From the NCBI GenBank assembly GCA_007571275.1, contig RKRS01000082.1:1-24365 (forward strand): DNA of 24,365 bases. The letters are read 5' to 3'. Shown one piece after another: positions 7,275-14,695 of the stretch (position 1 is its first letter; each line of letters opens with the position of its first letter). This DNA comes from Dehalococcoidia bacterium. Lineage in GTDB: Bacteria; Chloroflexota; Dehalococcoidia; Bin125. Both the position numbers and the translations under genes were made by a program. The notes under the pieces were generated by a model that was not told the origin of the DNA, ran no database searches, and was given only the letters and a program-made list of their open reading frames with translations.

Positions 7275-8093
7275 TTATCCCGTCGCCCATGTGATCAGCA
7301 TGCCTGCAGCCTGAGTCCGCCAGGCGGGAATGTAGCGATCCTCCTGTCTGTAGAGCGAGCCGAGCTGCTGACGAATGTTCTCTGCGGCCTGAGGCTGGTC
7401 GAAGGCGCTCAGTTCCTCCAGAGCGAACGTGACCGCCTCAGCTTCCGTTGTCGGTAGCCGTTCCGGCCAGGTGAATGGCTGATCGACGACCTGGACATCA
7501 GGGACGATGCCCAGCTCCCAGATGACCGGAAGCAGCTCTCGGAATCCTGGTACCGGCGCTTGCTCTTCGCCGAAAGCCACTTGGAACAACTCAGCGTTGA
7601 TATTCGGCGGCGCGACTGTCCATGTGAGAATCAGCACTCGTCTCTTGGCTGATTCGTGCATCGCCCGGATGAAGGCCTCGATGTCGGTGATGAAGTAGGT
7701 GACATCAACGGTGAGCGCCACGTCCGTGCTGATTGCCTTGCCCAGAGGCCAGGTCGAGGCAATGGACGTCGCGTTGCTAACGCGGTGTTCGGTCGTGGCG
7801 ATGTCGAACTGCTCACGCATCGCCATCGACGGTTCTACGTTGCGCAGCGATTTTGCTCTGAGCGCCATCGGCAAACCTATTCGACCTGCCCCACCGCCAA
7901 TCTCGATGATGTCGTCGTCGGGCTCGATGTATCTCAACGCCGCTGCAAGCTGTGGCTCGGGCGTGCGCTGAGGATCGAATCGGTAGGTGGGAGCGTAACG
8001 CTGCCAGTACGACTCGCCGTATGGCGTAGTCAGACGAGTCTGCTGGTCCTGACGGGCCTTCACCATGGCGTTGTAGCGTTCTGCAGCGTTCAT
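7275..8093 (-). CDS. Class I SAM-dependent methyltransferase
   Basis: A 272-aa protein with a Rossmann-type SAM-binding motif, IIEIGGGAGRIGLP (about 62-75), and a motif II-like acidic position in NVEPSM. ALTVDVTYFI (motif III/IV region) and a C-terminal half without further catalytic signatures follow. The substrate is unknown. The N-terminal 40 residues, rich in Tyr/Arg/Gln (YGESYWQRYAPTYRFDP), resemble the pre-SAM helix of small-molecule methyltransferases. The start ATG at 8093 has AGGGA about ten bases upstream. It ends 16 bp after the tRNA-Arg, in convergent orientation, and starts divergently from the cyclophilin pair. No neighbour hints at the substrate. Confidence 0.85.
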   Translation of the reverse strand: MNAAERYNAMVKARQDQQTRLTTPYGESYWQRYAPTYRFDPQRTPEPQLAAALRYIEPDDDIIEIGGGAGRIGLPMALRAKSLRNVEPSMAMREQFDIATTEHRVSNATSIASTWPLGKAISTDVALTVDVTYFITDIEAFIRAMHESAKRRVLILTWTVAPPNINAELFQVAFGEEQAPVPGFRELLPVIWELGIVPDVQVVDQPFTWPERLPTTEAEAVTFALEELSAFDQPQAAENIRQQLGSLYRQEDRYIPAWRTQAAGMLITWATG

Positions 8094-8218
8094 CGGTAGT
8101 TGGTCCCTGTTTCATTGCCGCCTGGCTGTCGTTTTGCCTGGCCTCGTCGTCATAATCGGGCGCGGTGATAGCGTAAGTCCTTGAGTGCGCTTCAGTCCGA
8201 GCGTTTGGGGGATGACAG

Positions 8219-9019
8219 GTGTCGCAACGAGGTCGCAGCGCCCGGACACGTCCACAGCGACTGGCGCGTCGACGCGCGGAGATACAAGGGTTTGACCGGG
8301 GCGGCCGTCGGCGGTCGTGGCTGCGTTCGCGCTGGGTGCTGGGGACGTTTGGCATCGTGGCCGCGGCTGCGCTGATTGTCGGTCTGGTTGCAACGGGGTT
8401 CGATAGCGGCACGCCAGCGCCGACAGCGGATCCACCGCCGATCAGGCGCTCAGGTTCAGAAGTCGATATCGGGGCTGTCACAGGCAAACCCATGTGGGAT
8501 GCGCCGCCGATGTTCAATCTTGTGGAGGGCGTCGACTACGGCGCGGAGATTGAACTCGAGGGCGGCGAAATCGTGATTATTGACTTACTGGAAGCGGTTG
8601 CTCCAGAACACGTCAATAACTTCGTCTTTCTGGTGAATGAGGGGTTCTATGACGACTTGACGTTCCATCGGGTGGTACCGGGATTCATCGTGCAGGCGGG
8701 CGATCCGACGGCGACCGGCACGGGCGGCGCCGGCTACACCTTGCCCGATGAGCCGATCCACGATGGCAACGAGGATGCGCTTTCGGTGACCCCGATTGGC
8801 GTTGTATCGATGGCGCGTAGCGGGTTAGGCGCGTCGTCGTCGCAGTTCTTCATCAAGCTTGGCGCTCAGGATCACCTGGATGCTGGAGGGTTCACCGCGT
8901 TCGGAGTGGTGACCTCTGGGCTTGATCTGTTGTACGCCTTCAACACGCGAGATCCGGGGGCGATTCCCGCGCCGCCAGCCGGTCGGAAGATCGTCACGAT
9001 CCGAATTACTGAGCAATAG
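8219..9019 (+). CDS. Membrane-anchored cyclophilin-type peptidyl-prolyl isomerase
   Basis: Catalyses cis-trans isomerisation of Xaa-Pro bonds, here probably outside the membrane. Of its 266 aa, residues 1-37 are strongly basic and 38-60 form one hydrophobic helix (LGTFGIVAAAALIVGLVATG). A Pro/Ala/Thr linker follows, then a cyclophilin domain from about 105. Cyclophilin motifs are FHRVVPGFIVQAGD (149-162), VSMAR, SSQFFI and FTAFG. The usual QGGD is QAGD here. The basic N-terminus and lack of a clear cleavage site suggest a signal anchor with the catalytic domain outside. A GTG start is used, with a G-rich stretch 5-9 nt upstream. A second cyclophilin follows 40 bp later, in the same direction and presumably the same transcript. 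Confidence 0.92.
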   Translation: MSQRGRSARTRPQRLARRRAEIQGFDRGGRRRSWLRSRWVLGTFGIVAAAALIVGLVATGFDSGTPAPTADPPPIRRSGSEVDIGAVTGKPMWDAPPMFNLVEGVDYGAEIELEGGEIVIIDLLEAVAPEHVNNFVFLVNEGFYDDLTFHRVVPGFIVQAGDPTATGTGGAGYTLPDEPIHDGNEDALSVTPIGVVSMARSGLGASSSQFFIKLGAQDHLDAGGFTAFGVVTSGLDLLYAFNTRDPGAIPAPPAGRKIVTIRITEQ

Positions 9020-9059
9020 CAGGCGTCGAGGACGCTTGCCCATGGAATCGAGGTTCCAG

Positions 9060-9566
9060 ATGGCCAGGTACAGCACGCGGCCAGCGATGGCGTTGCAGGA
9101 CGGCGTGTCCTACAGCGCCACGATCGAGATGGAGGACGGCGGGATCATCGAGCTGGAGTTATGGCCCGACATCGCGCCTGAGCACGTCAACTCATTCGTC
9201 TTTCTGGCCCGTGAAGGATTCTACGACGGCGTGACCTTCCATCGCATCATCAGCGGATTCATGGCCCAGGGCGGCGACCCGACCGGCACTGGCACTGGTG
9301 GCCCCGGTTACAACGTCCCGGCAGAGTTCAACGACACCAAGCACGTCGAGGGCGTCCTGTCGATGGCGCGGGCGCAGAATCCGGACTCAGCAGGCAGCCA
9401 GTTCTTCATCTGCAATGCCGACGCGACCTTCCTTGACCGTCAGTACACAGCGTTCGGCAAGGTCACGTCCGGCATGGAAGTTGTCCACGCGTTTCCTGAC
9501 CGAGATCCTCAGCGAGCACGAACGCCTGGTCCGATGATGAAGTCGGTGACGATCACCGAGTCTTAG
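9060..9566 (+). CDS. Cytosolic cyclophilin-type peptidyl-prolyl isomerase
   Basis: A single-domain 168-aa cyclophilin with no signal or membrane segment. The active-site stretch is FHRIISGFMAQGGD (60-73), followed by LSMAR, GSQFFI and YTAFGKV. The conserved Pro of FHRxxPGF is Ser here. The ATG at 9060 (MARYSTRPAM) fits the usual N-terminus of short bacterial cyclophilins and has GAGG six bases upstream; an in-frame ATG at 9042 with GAGGA is an equally readable alternative. The domain matches the anchored paralogue just upstream closely (for example EHVN-FVFL-EGFYD), so the pair arose by tandem duplication and then split between cytosol and envelope. Confidence 0.93.
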   Translation: MARYSTRPAMALQDGVSYSATIEMEDGGIIELELWPDIAPEHVNSFVFLAREGFYDGVTFHRIISGFMAQGGDPTGTGTGGPGYNVPAEFNDTKHVEGVLSMARAQNPDSAGSQFFICNADATFLDRQYTAFGKVTSGMEVVHAFPDRDPQRARTPGPMMKSVTITES

Positions 9567-9584
9567 CCGAAACGACCTACCGAC

Positions 9585-9836
9585 ATGTCCGGGCAACCGC
9601 CACAGATTCCACCTATCCCGCCGCTCGCTGTCGTGTTGCGAGTCGTCTCGATTCTAGGGATGGGGCTGACCTTCTCAGGTTGCGTACTTGCGCTGGTGGC
9701 GGCCGAGTGGTGGTGGGCGATCGGTACAGGCCTCGCATTCGTCCCATTCATGCTGATCATGGGAATCGTCGACCGCCTGATTCCCGATGTCTCCGAATGG
9801 GTAGCCGAGAATAGCCCGCCTCAGGATCAGGATTGA
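9585..9836 (+). CDS. Small two-TM membrane protein of unknown function
   Basis: An 83-aa protein not recognised as any family. The proline-rich start (SGQPPQIPPIPP) is followed by two hydrophobic helices, about 15-37 and 42-61, separated by the short turn AEWWW. An acidic/polar tail of about 20 residues ends in QDQD. Both ends would then lie on the same side of the membrane. It begins 18 bp after the second cyclophilin, so it is likely the last gene of that transcript, although no clear SD is visible. Coding status is supported by position and a membrane-like composition but not by homology. Confidence 0.6.
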   Translation: MSGQPPQIPPIPPLAVVLRVVSILGMGLTFSGCVLALVAAEWWWAIGTGLAFVPFMLIMGIVDRLIPDVSEWVAENSPPQDQD

Positions 9837-9838
9837 TC

Positions 9839-9873
9839 ATCAGCGGCCCCTCGCAACTGCGAGAGGCACTGAT
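9839..9873. terminator. Hairpin between convergent small membrane protein and hadB-like gene
   Basis: CTCGCA-AC-TGCGAG (9850-9863) forms the core, flanked by a CC/GG extension with one bulge and an outer ATCAG/CTGAT pair (9839-9843 and 9869-9873). It fills the 68-bp gap between two convergent stops. No T-tract follows. Confidence 0.45.
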
Positions 9874-9904
9874 TGTGGGTGAGGGTTATGGCAGTCGGTG
9901 GATG

Positions 9905-10327
9905 TTAGTCGTCGATCCTTGCGGTGGCGGAACCCTTGACGACCTCTGTGCCGTCCTGATTGACCGTTGAGACCGACAGGTCAACGAGGTTGACGCCGTC
10001 CTCTTCCCGAATCGCTTCGATAGTCGCCGTTGCCGTCAGCGAGTCGCCCGGCCAGACCTGGCTGACGAAGCGGACGCCGTACTTGGTCAGGCGACCGTCG
10101 CCGACGTAGTTGGTCAGCATCTTGCCGGTCATGCCCATGCTGAGCATGCCGTGTGCGAAGACTGTCGGGTAGCCCGCCACCTTCGTGGTGAAGATTTCAT
10201 CGGTGTGCAGTGGGTTGTAGTCGCCCGAGGCGCCGGCATACTGGATGATCTGCGTGCGGGTGAGGTTCTCCACAACCTGCTCGCTGTGTTGGTCGCCGAC
10301 GTTGAGATTCGCTTTGCTGAGCGCCAT
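9905..10327 (-). CDS. MaoC-family hydratase/dehydratase, HadB-like catalytic subunit
   Basis: A hot-dog-fold (R)-specific enoyl-thioester hydratase/3-hydroxyacyl dehydratase of 140 aa. The hydratase-2 motif reads YAGASGDYNPLHTDE, then AGYPTVFAHGMLSMG. The catalytic Asp and His fall at D36 and H41, the same numbers as in mycobacterial HadB, and the overall length also matches. AAAGAACCAGCC precedes the ATG. The gene lies 41 bp downstream of a FAS1-like (HadA-type) subunit on the same strand, matching the hadA-hadB order, so a heterodimer is the best guess. Whether the substrate is an acyl-CoA or acyl-ACP is not readable; the CoA-transferases opposite favour CoA. Confidence 0.9.
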   Translation of the reverse strand: MALSKANLNVGDQHSEQVVENLTRTQIIQYAGASGDYNPLHTDEIFTTKVAGYPTVFAHGMLSMGMTGKMLTNYVGDGRLTKYGVRFVSQVWPGDSLTATATIEAIREEDGVNLVDLSVSTVNQDGTEVVKGSATARIDD

Positions 10328-10368
10328 GGCTGGTTCTTTCCTGTTCAGTGTTGTCGATGGTTTGCTGG

Positions 10369-10854
10369 TTACTCAACGACGCGCGAAGTCTGGACGCCGA
10401 CCGAGCGGGCGGTGACGACCAGGACACCGTCCTGGTTGTAGTACTCGGTGATTGATTCGCTGAAGTTGAGTGTGCCGCCGCGACGACCTTCTCGCGACCA
10501 GGATTTACCAGGCTTATCCACGGCCTTCAGAACATCGCCGGGCTTCACCGGTTCGTGGTACTCGTAGTGCTGCTCTGCGTGGAACCCGGTGCCGCCGCCC
10601 CCACCCGAAGATTCACGCTTGACCCCGGTCGGTTCTTTGCCCGAGCCGAACCACGGCTCACCGATGACCGGGCGCAGGACGTAGCCGTCCGTGAACTGGG
10701 CCGACGCCTGGACGAACGTTGGCGGCGGGATGATGTGTCCGGGCTCGGTTTCAGCCGCGGCATCGGCATCGTGATAGATCGAATTGGCGTCGCCGATCGA
10801 GCGGGCAAACAGCATGATGTGCCCTGCTTCGATCGGGAATCGGTCGGTGGCCAC
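10369..10854 (-). CDS. FAS1-like/MaoC N-terminal dehydratase, HadA-like subunit
   Basis: A 161-aa hot-dog protein of the FAS1-like dehydratase type. Motifs are ARSIGDANSIYHDADAA (17-33), IIPPPTF (41-47) and FHAEQHYEYHEPVKPGD (91-107). Where HadB has the catalytic His, this one has Tyr (GDANSIYHD), as expected for the substrate-binding, non-catalytic partner. A Gly-rich loop (GGGGGTG, about 84-90) sits before the HAEQ motif. The GTG at 10854 is chosen because AGGAAGGA lies about eight bases upstream and homology begins here. An upstream extension would overlap the divergent CoA-transferase and adds no recognisable sequence. It is the first gene of a two-gene unit with the HadB-like subunit. 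Confidence 0.85.
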   Translation of the reverse strand: MATDRFPIEAGHIMLFARSIGDANSIYHDADAAAETEPGHIIPPPTFVQASAQFTDGYVLRPVIGEPWFGSGKEPTGVKRESSGGGGGTGFHAEQHYEYHEPVKPGDVLKAVDKPGKSWSREGRRGGTLNFSESITEYYNQDGVLVVTARSVGVQTSRVVE

Positions 10855-10937
10855 TGTTGGGTCCTTCCTGGGTGCTGGATTACTTACGAGCGATAGCTTA
10901 ACGGAGACCATCGTGAGCATCGAATCCGGGGTGATTG

Positions 10938-12065
10938 ATGACGAAGTCGTTTGCTGATCTGAAGATCGTTGAGCTCGCCGGATCGCACGCTGGGGCATTT
11001 GCCACGAAGATGTTTGCCGACTATGGCGCCCAGGTGGTCAAGATTGTGCCGCCAGACGGCGACCCGCTGTTACGCCATGGGGAGTTACTGGCCTCTCACG
11101 TGTTCGGCGCTCGCGAGGTCGGTTCGATCTGGGCGTTCTGTAACACCTCGAAGATGGTGGTGACAGAGGACGCCGATTCAGAAGAGGTCACCGAGCTAGT
11201 CTCCAGCGCCGATGTGGTGATTGAAAGCTCGGCTCCAGAACCGCTGACCCCGATCACCGCCAATCTGCACGCGCCGCGTTTGGTCAAGGTCTACATCTCG
11301 CCGTTCGGACTAACAGGCCCGTGGTCGCAGCGTCGCTCGAATGTGTTCACCGACGACGCGGCCAGTGGGCACATGTACCTCAACGGAGAACCCGATCGCC
11401 ATCCGTTCAGACGTCATGGTCGGCATACCGAGTACTCGGGCGCCATGTACGGATTCATCGGGGCGATGTCGGCGCTTGTCGCACGTGAGTCGACGGGTCT
11501 CGGCCAAACGGTGGACATCGCCCATATCGAGGCGATGGTCGCGATGCACCAACACACCACGACCATGTGGACGCATGCCGGTCACGTACTCAAGCGAGAG
11601 GGCAATGGCCAGCCGGGCATGTGGCATCCGGCTGGCGTCTACGAGTGTCAGGACGGGTTCGTCTTCCTCTGTCACGCAGGAGGTGCGAAGCTGGAGCCGT
11701 TCCTCCAGGCGGCGGGGCTCGGCGATCTACTCGATGATCCGCTGTTCGCCACCAACGAATCTCGCGGTCGAAACAAACAAGCCTTCAACGAGGCGATCCG
11801 CCCCTGGTTGATGTCGCATACGTCCGACGAGATATGTCAGCTCGGTGAAGCGACGTTCTCACCGATGGGTCCGGTTTGGGATACGCATCAGTTCCTTGCT
11901 GACCCGCACATGACGGCGAGAGAGTTCTTTGTGCCGCTCGACGCGGAGCGAGGCGATGAGGTGATCCCTCGTGGCCCATTCCGGATCGGAAGTGACTACG
12001 AGGGAGCGACGCCAGGACCGCCAACCGATACTTCCATCGACCGGGTCGAATGGGGCGCAGGCTGA
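10938..12065 (+). CDS. CaiB/BaiF (class III) CoA-transferase, first of a tandem pair
   Basis: Class III transferases move CoA between carboxylates through an aspartyl-CoA thioester. The 375 aa carry the usual N-terminus (FADLKIVELAGSHAGAFATK), KMFADYGAQVVKI, the Y/F-GxxGP signature SPFGLTGPWS, and GQTVDIAHIEAM (190-200), which contains the conserved acidic positions D193 and E198. The usual N-K-R motif after the first beta-alpha unit is degenerate (NTSKMVV). The C-terminus stops soon after PRGPFRI and lacks the LGxHxxEVL tail. The ATG at 10938 has a GGGGTG upstream. It is divergent from the HadA/HadB-like pair (83-bp shared promoter region). The next CoA-transferase is in the +1 frame and its open frame overlaps this gene's 3' end. 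Confidence 0.9.
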   Translation: MTKSFADLKIVELAGSHAGAFATKMFADYGAQVVKIVPPDGDPLLRHGELLASHVFGAREVGSIWAFCNTSKMVVTEDADSEEVTELVSSADVVIESSAPEPLTPITANLHAPRLVKVYISPFGLTGPWSQRRSNVFTDDAASGHMYLNGEPDRHPFRRHGRHTEYSGAMYGFIGAMSALVARESTGLGQTVDIAHIEAMVAMHQHTTTMWTHAGHVLKREGNGQPGMWHPAGVYECQDGFVFLCHAGGAKLEPFLQAAGLGDLLDDPLFATNESRGRNKQAFNEAIRPWLMSHTSDEICQLGEATFSPMGPVWDTHQFLADPHMTAREFFVPLDAERGDEVIPRGPFRIGSDYEGATPGPPTDTSIDRVEWGAG

Positions 12066-12093
12066 TGTCGATATCACGTCCTCGAGCCAACCG

Positions 12094-13374
12094 TTGCGCT
12101 CAGGCCCATTGAGCGGTCTGCGCGTCCTCGATCTCACTCGAGTGTGGGCAGGCCCCATCGCGGGACGACTCCTGGGCGATCTGGGCGCGGACGTGATTCA
12201 CATCGAGTCGCCCTGGAATCGTGGTCCGCTCGAGGTATCCGAGGATCTACCTGATCTGACTCATACCTTCCCGGACAATGAGTTGGGGGAGCGACACTGG
12301 AACCGCAATGGCGGGTTCAACAAACTGGCGCGCAACAAACGGGGCGTAGCGATCGACCTGTCGAGCGAGGAGGGTCGGCAGCTATTCCGAGAGTTGATCG
12401 CGGTCTCCGATGTGATTCTCGAGAACTACTCGCCGCGGGTCTTCCCTCAGTGGGGGCTGGACTGGGACTCGCTACAGCAAATCAATCCGTCCATTATCCA
12501 TATCTCGATGCCTGGCTACGGAGCGAAGGGACCCGGCGCCAATCGTGTGGCGCTGGGGCCAGTGATCGAAGCGGCGACCGGGATGACCATGATGTCCGGC
12601 TATGCGGACAGCATTCCCTATCGCTCGGGCGTGGCCTGGCCCGATCCGGTCTCAGGCATGAGCGCGGTCGCCGGGACGTTGGTTGCGCTTTGGCGCCGGA
12701 TGGCGTCGGGCGGAAACGGTCAGCGAGTTGAGACGGCGATGATCGAGTCGATGGGTACATTCGCTGGAGACGAGCTGCTGTCGGCGCAGATAGTCGGACA
12801 TCCACCGCCGCGTCGCGGAAACCGAGAGCCGGGCATCGCGCCCCAGGGTGTGTATCGCTGTCTGGGTGATGATCGTTGGGTTGCCATTTCGGTCACGTCC
12901 GATCAGGAGTGGCGCTTATTGTGCGACCTCGCCGGGTTGCCCGACGGTTGGAAACGCTGGGAATTGTGGGAGCGAGAGTCGCGGCACGACGAGATCGACG
13001 TTGCGCTAGGAATCTGGAGCCGCTCTATCTCTCCATCAGAGGCTGCCATGCGGCTGCAGGGCGGCGGTGTGATCTCGGCTGTTGTCGCTGACGCTCGAGA
13101 CTTACTGGAGTCGGACCACCTCGCCGAACGCGGATTCTGGGCCGAGCTCGGTGGGATCGATATGGGGACGCTGCGATATCCAGGGTGTCCGGTGCGATTG
13201 AGCAAGACACCGGCCACCTACCGACGTGGCGCGCCTGGATTGGGCGAGCACAACGGTGAGGTCCTGTCCGAGCTGCTGGGGATGAACGAAGCAGAGATCG
13301 CCGCACTGGCTGAAGGGCGGGTGATTGTTGATCGCCCGCCGAGCATGGCCGAGCTACTACGGCCACGAATTTAG
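12094..13374 (+). CDS. CaiB/BaiF (class III) CoA-transferase, second of a tandem pair
   Basis: A complete class III CoA-transferase domain: PLSGLRVLDLTRVWAGPIAG at the N-terminus, RLLGDLGADVIHIESP, NKRGVAIDL, MPGYGAKGPGA, GQRVETAMIESM and the C-terminal APGLGEHNGEVLSELLG. The first acidic position of the GQxVD motif is Glu. No ATG fits. TTG at 12094 gives MRSGPLSGLRVLDL, in line with family N-termini, but no SD precedes it. The frame stays open upstream to a GTG at 11971, which has GAGGTGATC (11958-11966), an excellent anti-SD match, but that start would overlap the previous gene by 95 bp. The two could form a heteromer, or one two-domain protein made by +1 frameshifting at the TGA. Confidence 0.88.
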   Translation: MRSGPLSGLRVLDLTRVWAGPIAGRLLGDLGADVIHIESPWNRGPLEVSEDLPDLTHTFPDNELGERHWNRNGGFNKLARNKRGVAIDLSSEEGRQLFRELIAVSDVILENYSPRVFPQWGLDWDSLQQINPSIIHISMPGYGAKGPGANRVALGPVIEAATGMTMMSGYADSIPYRSGVAWPDPVSGMSAVAGTLVALWRRMASGGNGQRVETAMIESMGTFAGDELLSAQIVGHPPPRRGNREPGIAPQGVYRCLGDDRWVAISVTSDQEWRLLCDLAGLPDGWKRWELWERESRHDEIDVALGIWSRSISPSEAAMRLQGGGVISAVVADARDLLESDHLAERGFWAELGGIDMGTLRYPGCPVRLSKTPATYRRGAPGLGEHNGEVLSELLGMNEAEIAALAEGRVIVDRPPSMAELLRPRI

Positions 13375-13399
13375 GCGAGATGTCGTGATGGGTCGGATT

Positions 13400-13515
13400 G
13401 CACTGAGTAATGGGTTCCTGCTTACGCAGGAACGAAGGAGGAGGGATGAATTTGGTTGGTGTGGTGGATTGAGCGTGAGCGGTGGGTTTTGCCTGTGCTG
13501 GAATGACTGGACGAG
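13400..13515. repeat. Dispersed palindromic intergenic repeat (MITE-like)
   Basis: The 148-bp spacer between the convergent CoA-transferase and tRNA-Pro holds an 8-bp perfect palindrome, GTTCCTGC-TTAC-GCAGGAAC (13414-13433), and about 60 bp on a related, degenerate half, CCTGTGCTGGAATGAC (13486-13501). Read on the minus strand these give the peptides SFLRKQEP and VIPAQA, which I know as signatures of dispersed palindromic repeats often mistaken for coding sequence. Boundaries are approximate. The palindrome may also serve as a terminator for both flanking genes. Confidence 0.65.
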
Positions 13516-13522
13516 ATGGAAG

Positions 13523-13599
13523 TGGTCGGGGTGGGCGGATTTGAACCGCCGGCCTCACGGCCCCAAACCGTGCGCTCTGCCAAGCTGAGCTACACCCCG
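13523..13599 (-). tRNA. tRNA-Pro (anticodon TGG)
   Basis: On the minus strand the acceptor pairs CGGGGTG with CACCCCG. The D arm is GCTC/GAGC with a 9-nt loop. The anticodon stem CACGG/CCGTG holds loop TTTGGGG (anticodon TGG). The variable loop is AGGCC, the T arm is GGCGG-TTCAAAT-CCGCC, and discriminator A plus CCA are encoded. All stems pair fully. It reads CCA and, by wobble, CCG codons. Confidence 0.97.
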
Positions 13600-13626
13600 A
13601 CTTGCTTACTGTATGGGCTTCTGCCG

Positions 13627-14613
13627 TTAGTCGACCTGTACCGCGCCGATTAGTTCCGATATCTCCGTGATGCCGTTCTCGCGGCAATACTGGATCAGTT
13701 CCTCGAGCACGCGAATCGCAGCGAAGGGGTCGCGAAATGACGCCGTGCCAACCTGCACTGCGCTCGCCCCGGCCAGCAGGAACTCGACAGCGTCACGGCC
13801 GTCGACGATCCCCCCGCAGCCGATGACCGGGATGTCGACAGCGCGCGCCGTTTCCCAGACCAACCGCAGCGCGAGCGGTTTGATCGCTGGTCCCGTGAGC
13901 CCGGCAACGGGTCGGTTCGTTCTTGGACGTCGTGTGTTGACGTCAATGCTCATGCCCACGAACGAATTGGCGACGCAGAGCGCATCAGCTCCTGCGCTCT
14001 CGCAGGCGTTGGCGACAACCGAGATGTCGGTCACATCGGGAGTCAACTTGGCGATCACCGGCAGGGTGGTGGAGGTCGCCACTGCCTCAACGACGCGAGC
14101 GGCGGCAACCGGGTCGCGGCCGAAGGCGACGCCGCCAACGTCAAGGTTGGGACAGGAGATGTTGACTTCAAGCCCGGCAACGCCGGGCGCGCCATCGAGC
14201 ACCTGTGCGAGGCGAGCAAACTCGTCGACGGTGTCACCGAGCATGTTCACGACGACTGGCACATCCCAGGTCTCCCAGACGGTCGCGACATCGCTGAGTA
14301 GGCGTCGGACGCCAACGTTCTGAAAGCCAATGCTGTTCAGCATGCCGGCGGGCGTTTCGACAATCCTCGGCGTGGGGTTGCCGCGCCGGGGTTTGAGCGT
14401 GACGCCCTTGGACAGGATCCCACCGAGACGGTTGATGTCGAAGAGGCGAGCAAACTCAATCCCGTTGCTCGATGTGCCAGACGCGGTCATCACCGGATTA
14501 CGGAGGATCAGCTCTCGCTTAGCGCCGGGCGCGAGATCGACGCTCAAATTTGGTATCGAGGCGCGTGCGCGATGAGGTGGTTGATCCCGGGTCTCGGCAA
14601 CGAGCGAAGACAT
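13627..14613 (-). CDS. pyrD: Dihydroorotate dehydrogenase (class 1)
   Basis: Oxidises dihydroorotate to orotate in de novo pyrimidine synthesis, with FMN. The 328 aa include NPVMTASGTSSNG (39-51), the substrate-binding NSIGFQNVG (93-101), and the catalytic cysteine C154 in EVNISCPNLDVGG. KLTPDV, GLTGPAIKPLALR and VIGCGGI with the phosphate-binding GASAVQVGTA follow. A cysteine rather than serine base marks class 1; the NSIGF and GP-IKP motifs suit the 1B (PyrD/PyrK) type, but no pyrK is in the window. The N-terminal 22 residues precede the domain and look disordered. The ATG at 14613 is chosen over a GTG at 14628 because GGGAGG ends four bases upstream of it. That SD can be covered by the upstream hairpin. 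Confidence 0.95.
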   Translation of the reverse strand: MSSLVAETRDQPPHRARASIPNLSVDLAPGAKRELILRNPVMTASGTSSNGIEFARLFDINRLGGILSKGVTLKPRRGNPTPRIVETPAGMLNSIGFQNVGVRRLLSDVATVWETWDVPVVVNMLGDTVDEFARLAQVLDGAPGVAGLEVNISCPNLDVGGVAFGRDPVAAARVVEAVATSTTLPVIAKLTPDVTDISVVANACESAGADALCVANSFVGMSIDVNTRRPRTNRPVAGLTGPAIKPLALRLVWETARAVDIPVIGCGGIVDGRDAVEFLLAGASAVQVGTASFRDPFAAIRVLEELIQYCRENGITEISELIGAVQVD

Positions 14614-14617
14614 ACAG

Positions 14618-14650
14618 CCTCCCACCACGCCATGCTACGGCGTGGAGAGG
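14618..14650 (-). promoter_or_regulatory. Hairpin able to mask the pyrD Shine-Dalgarno
   Basis: A perfect 7-bp stem, CCACGCC/GGCGTGG (14625-14631 with 14639-14645), encloses a 7-nt loop. Across a small internal loop, CCTC/GAGG (14618-14621 with 14647-14650) extends it. On the mRNA the 3' arm of that extension is the GAGG of the pyrD SD, ending five bases from the ATG. It could alternatively be a terminator for the upstream small gene, but no T-run follows. Confidence 0.45.
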
Positions 14651-14695
14651 ATGTTCAGCGGAGTTACGGCAGTAAAGCAGATGGGCGAAGAGCTG

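Noticed and set aside
10855..10998. Longer N-terminus for the HadA-like protein
   Set aside because: It would overlap the divergent CoA-transferase start, adds no recognisable sequence, and a well-placed SD supports the GTG at 10854.
13025..13687. Minus-strand open frame of about 220 codons
   Set aside because: It crosses a CoA-transferase, a tRNA and a palindromic repeat; its SFLRKQEP and VIPAQA peptides come from the repeat, so it is not a gene.
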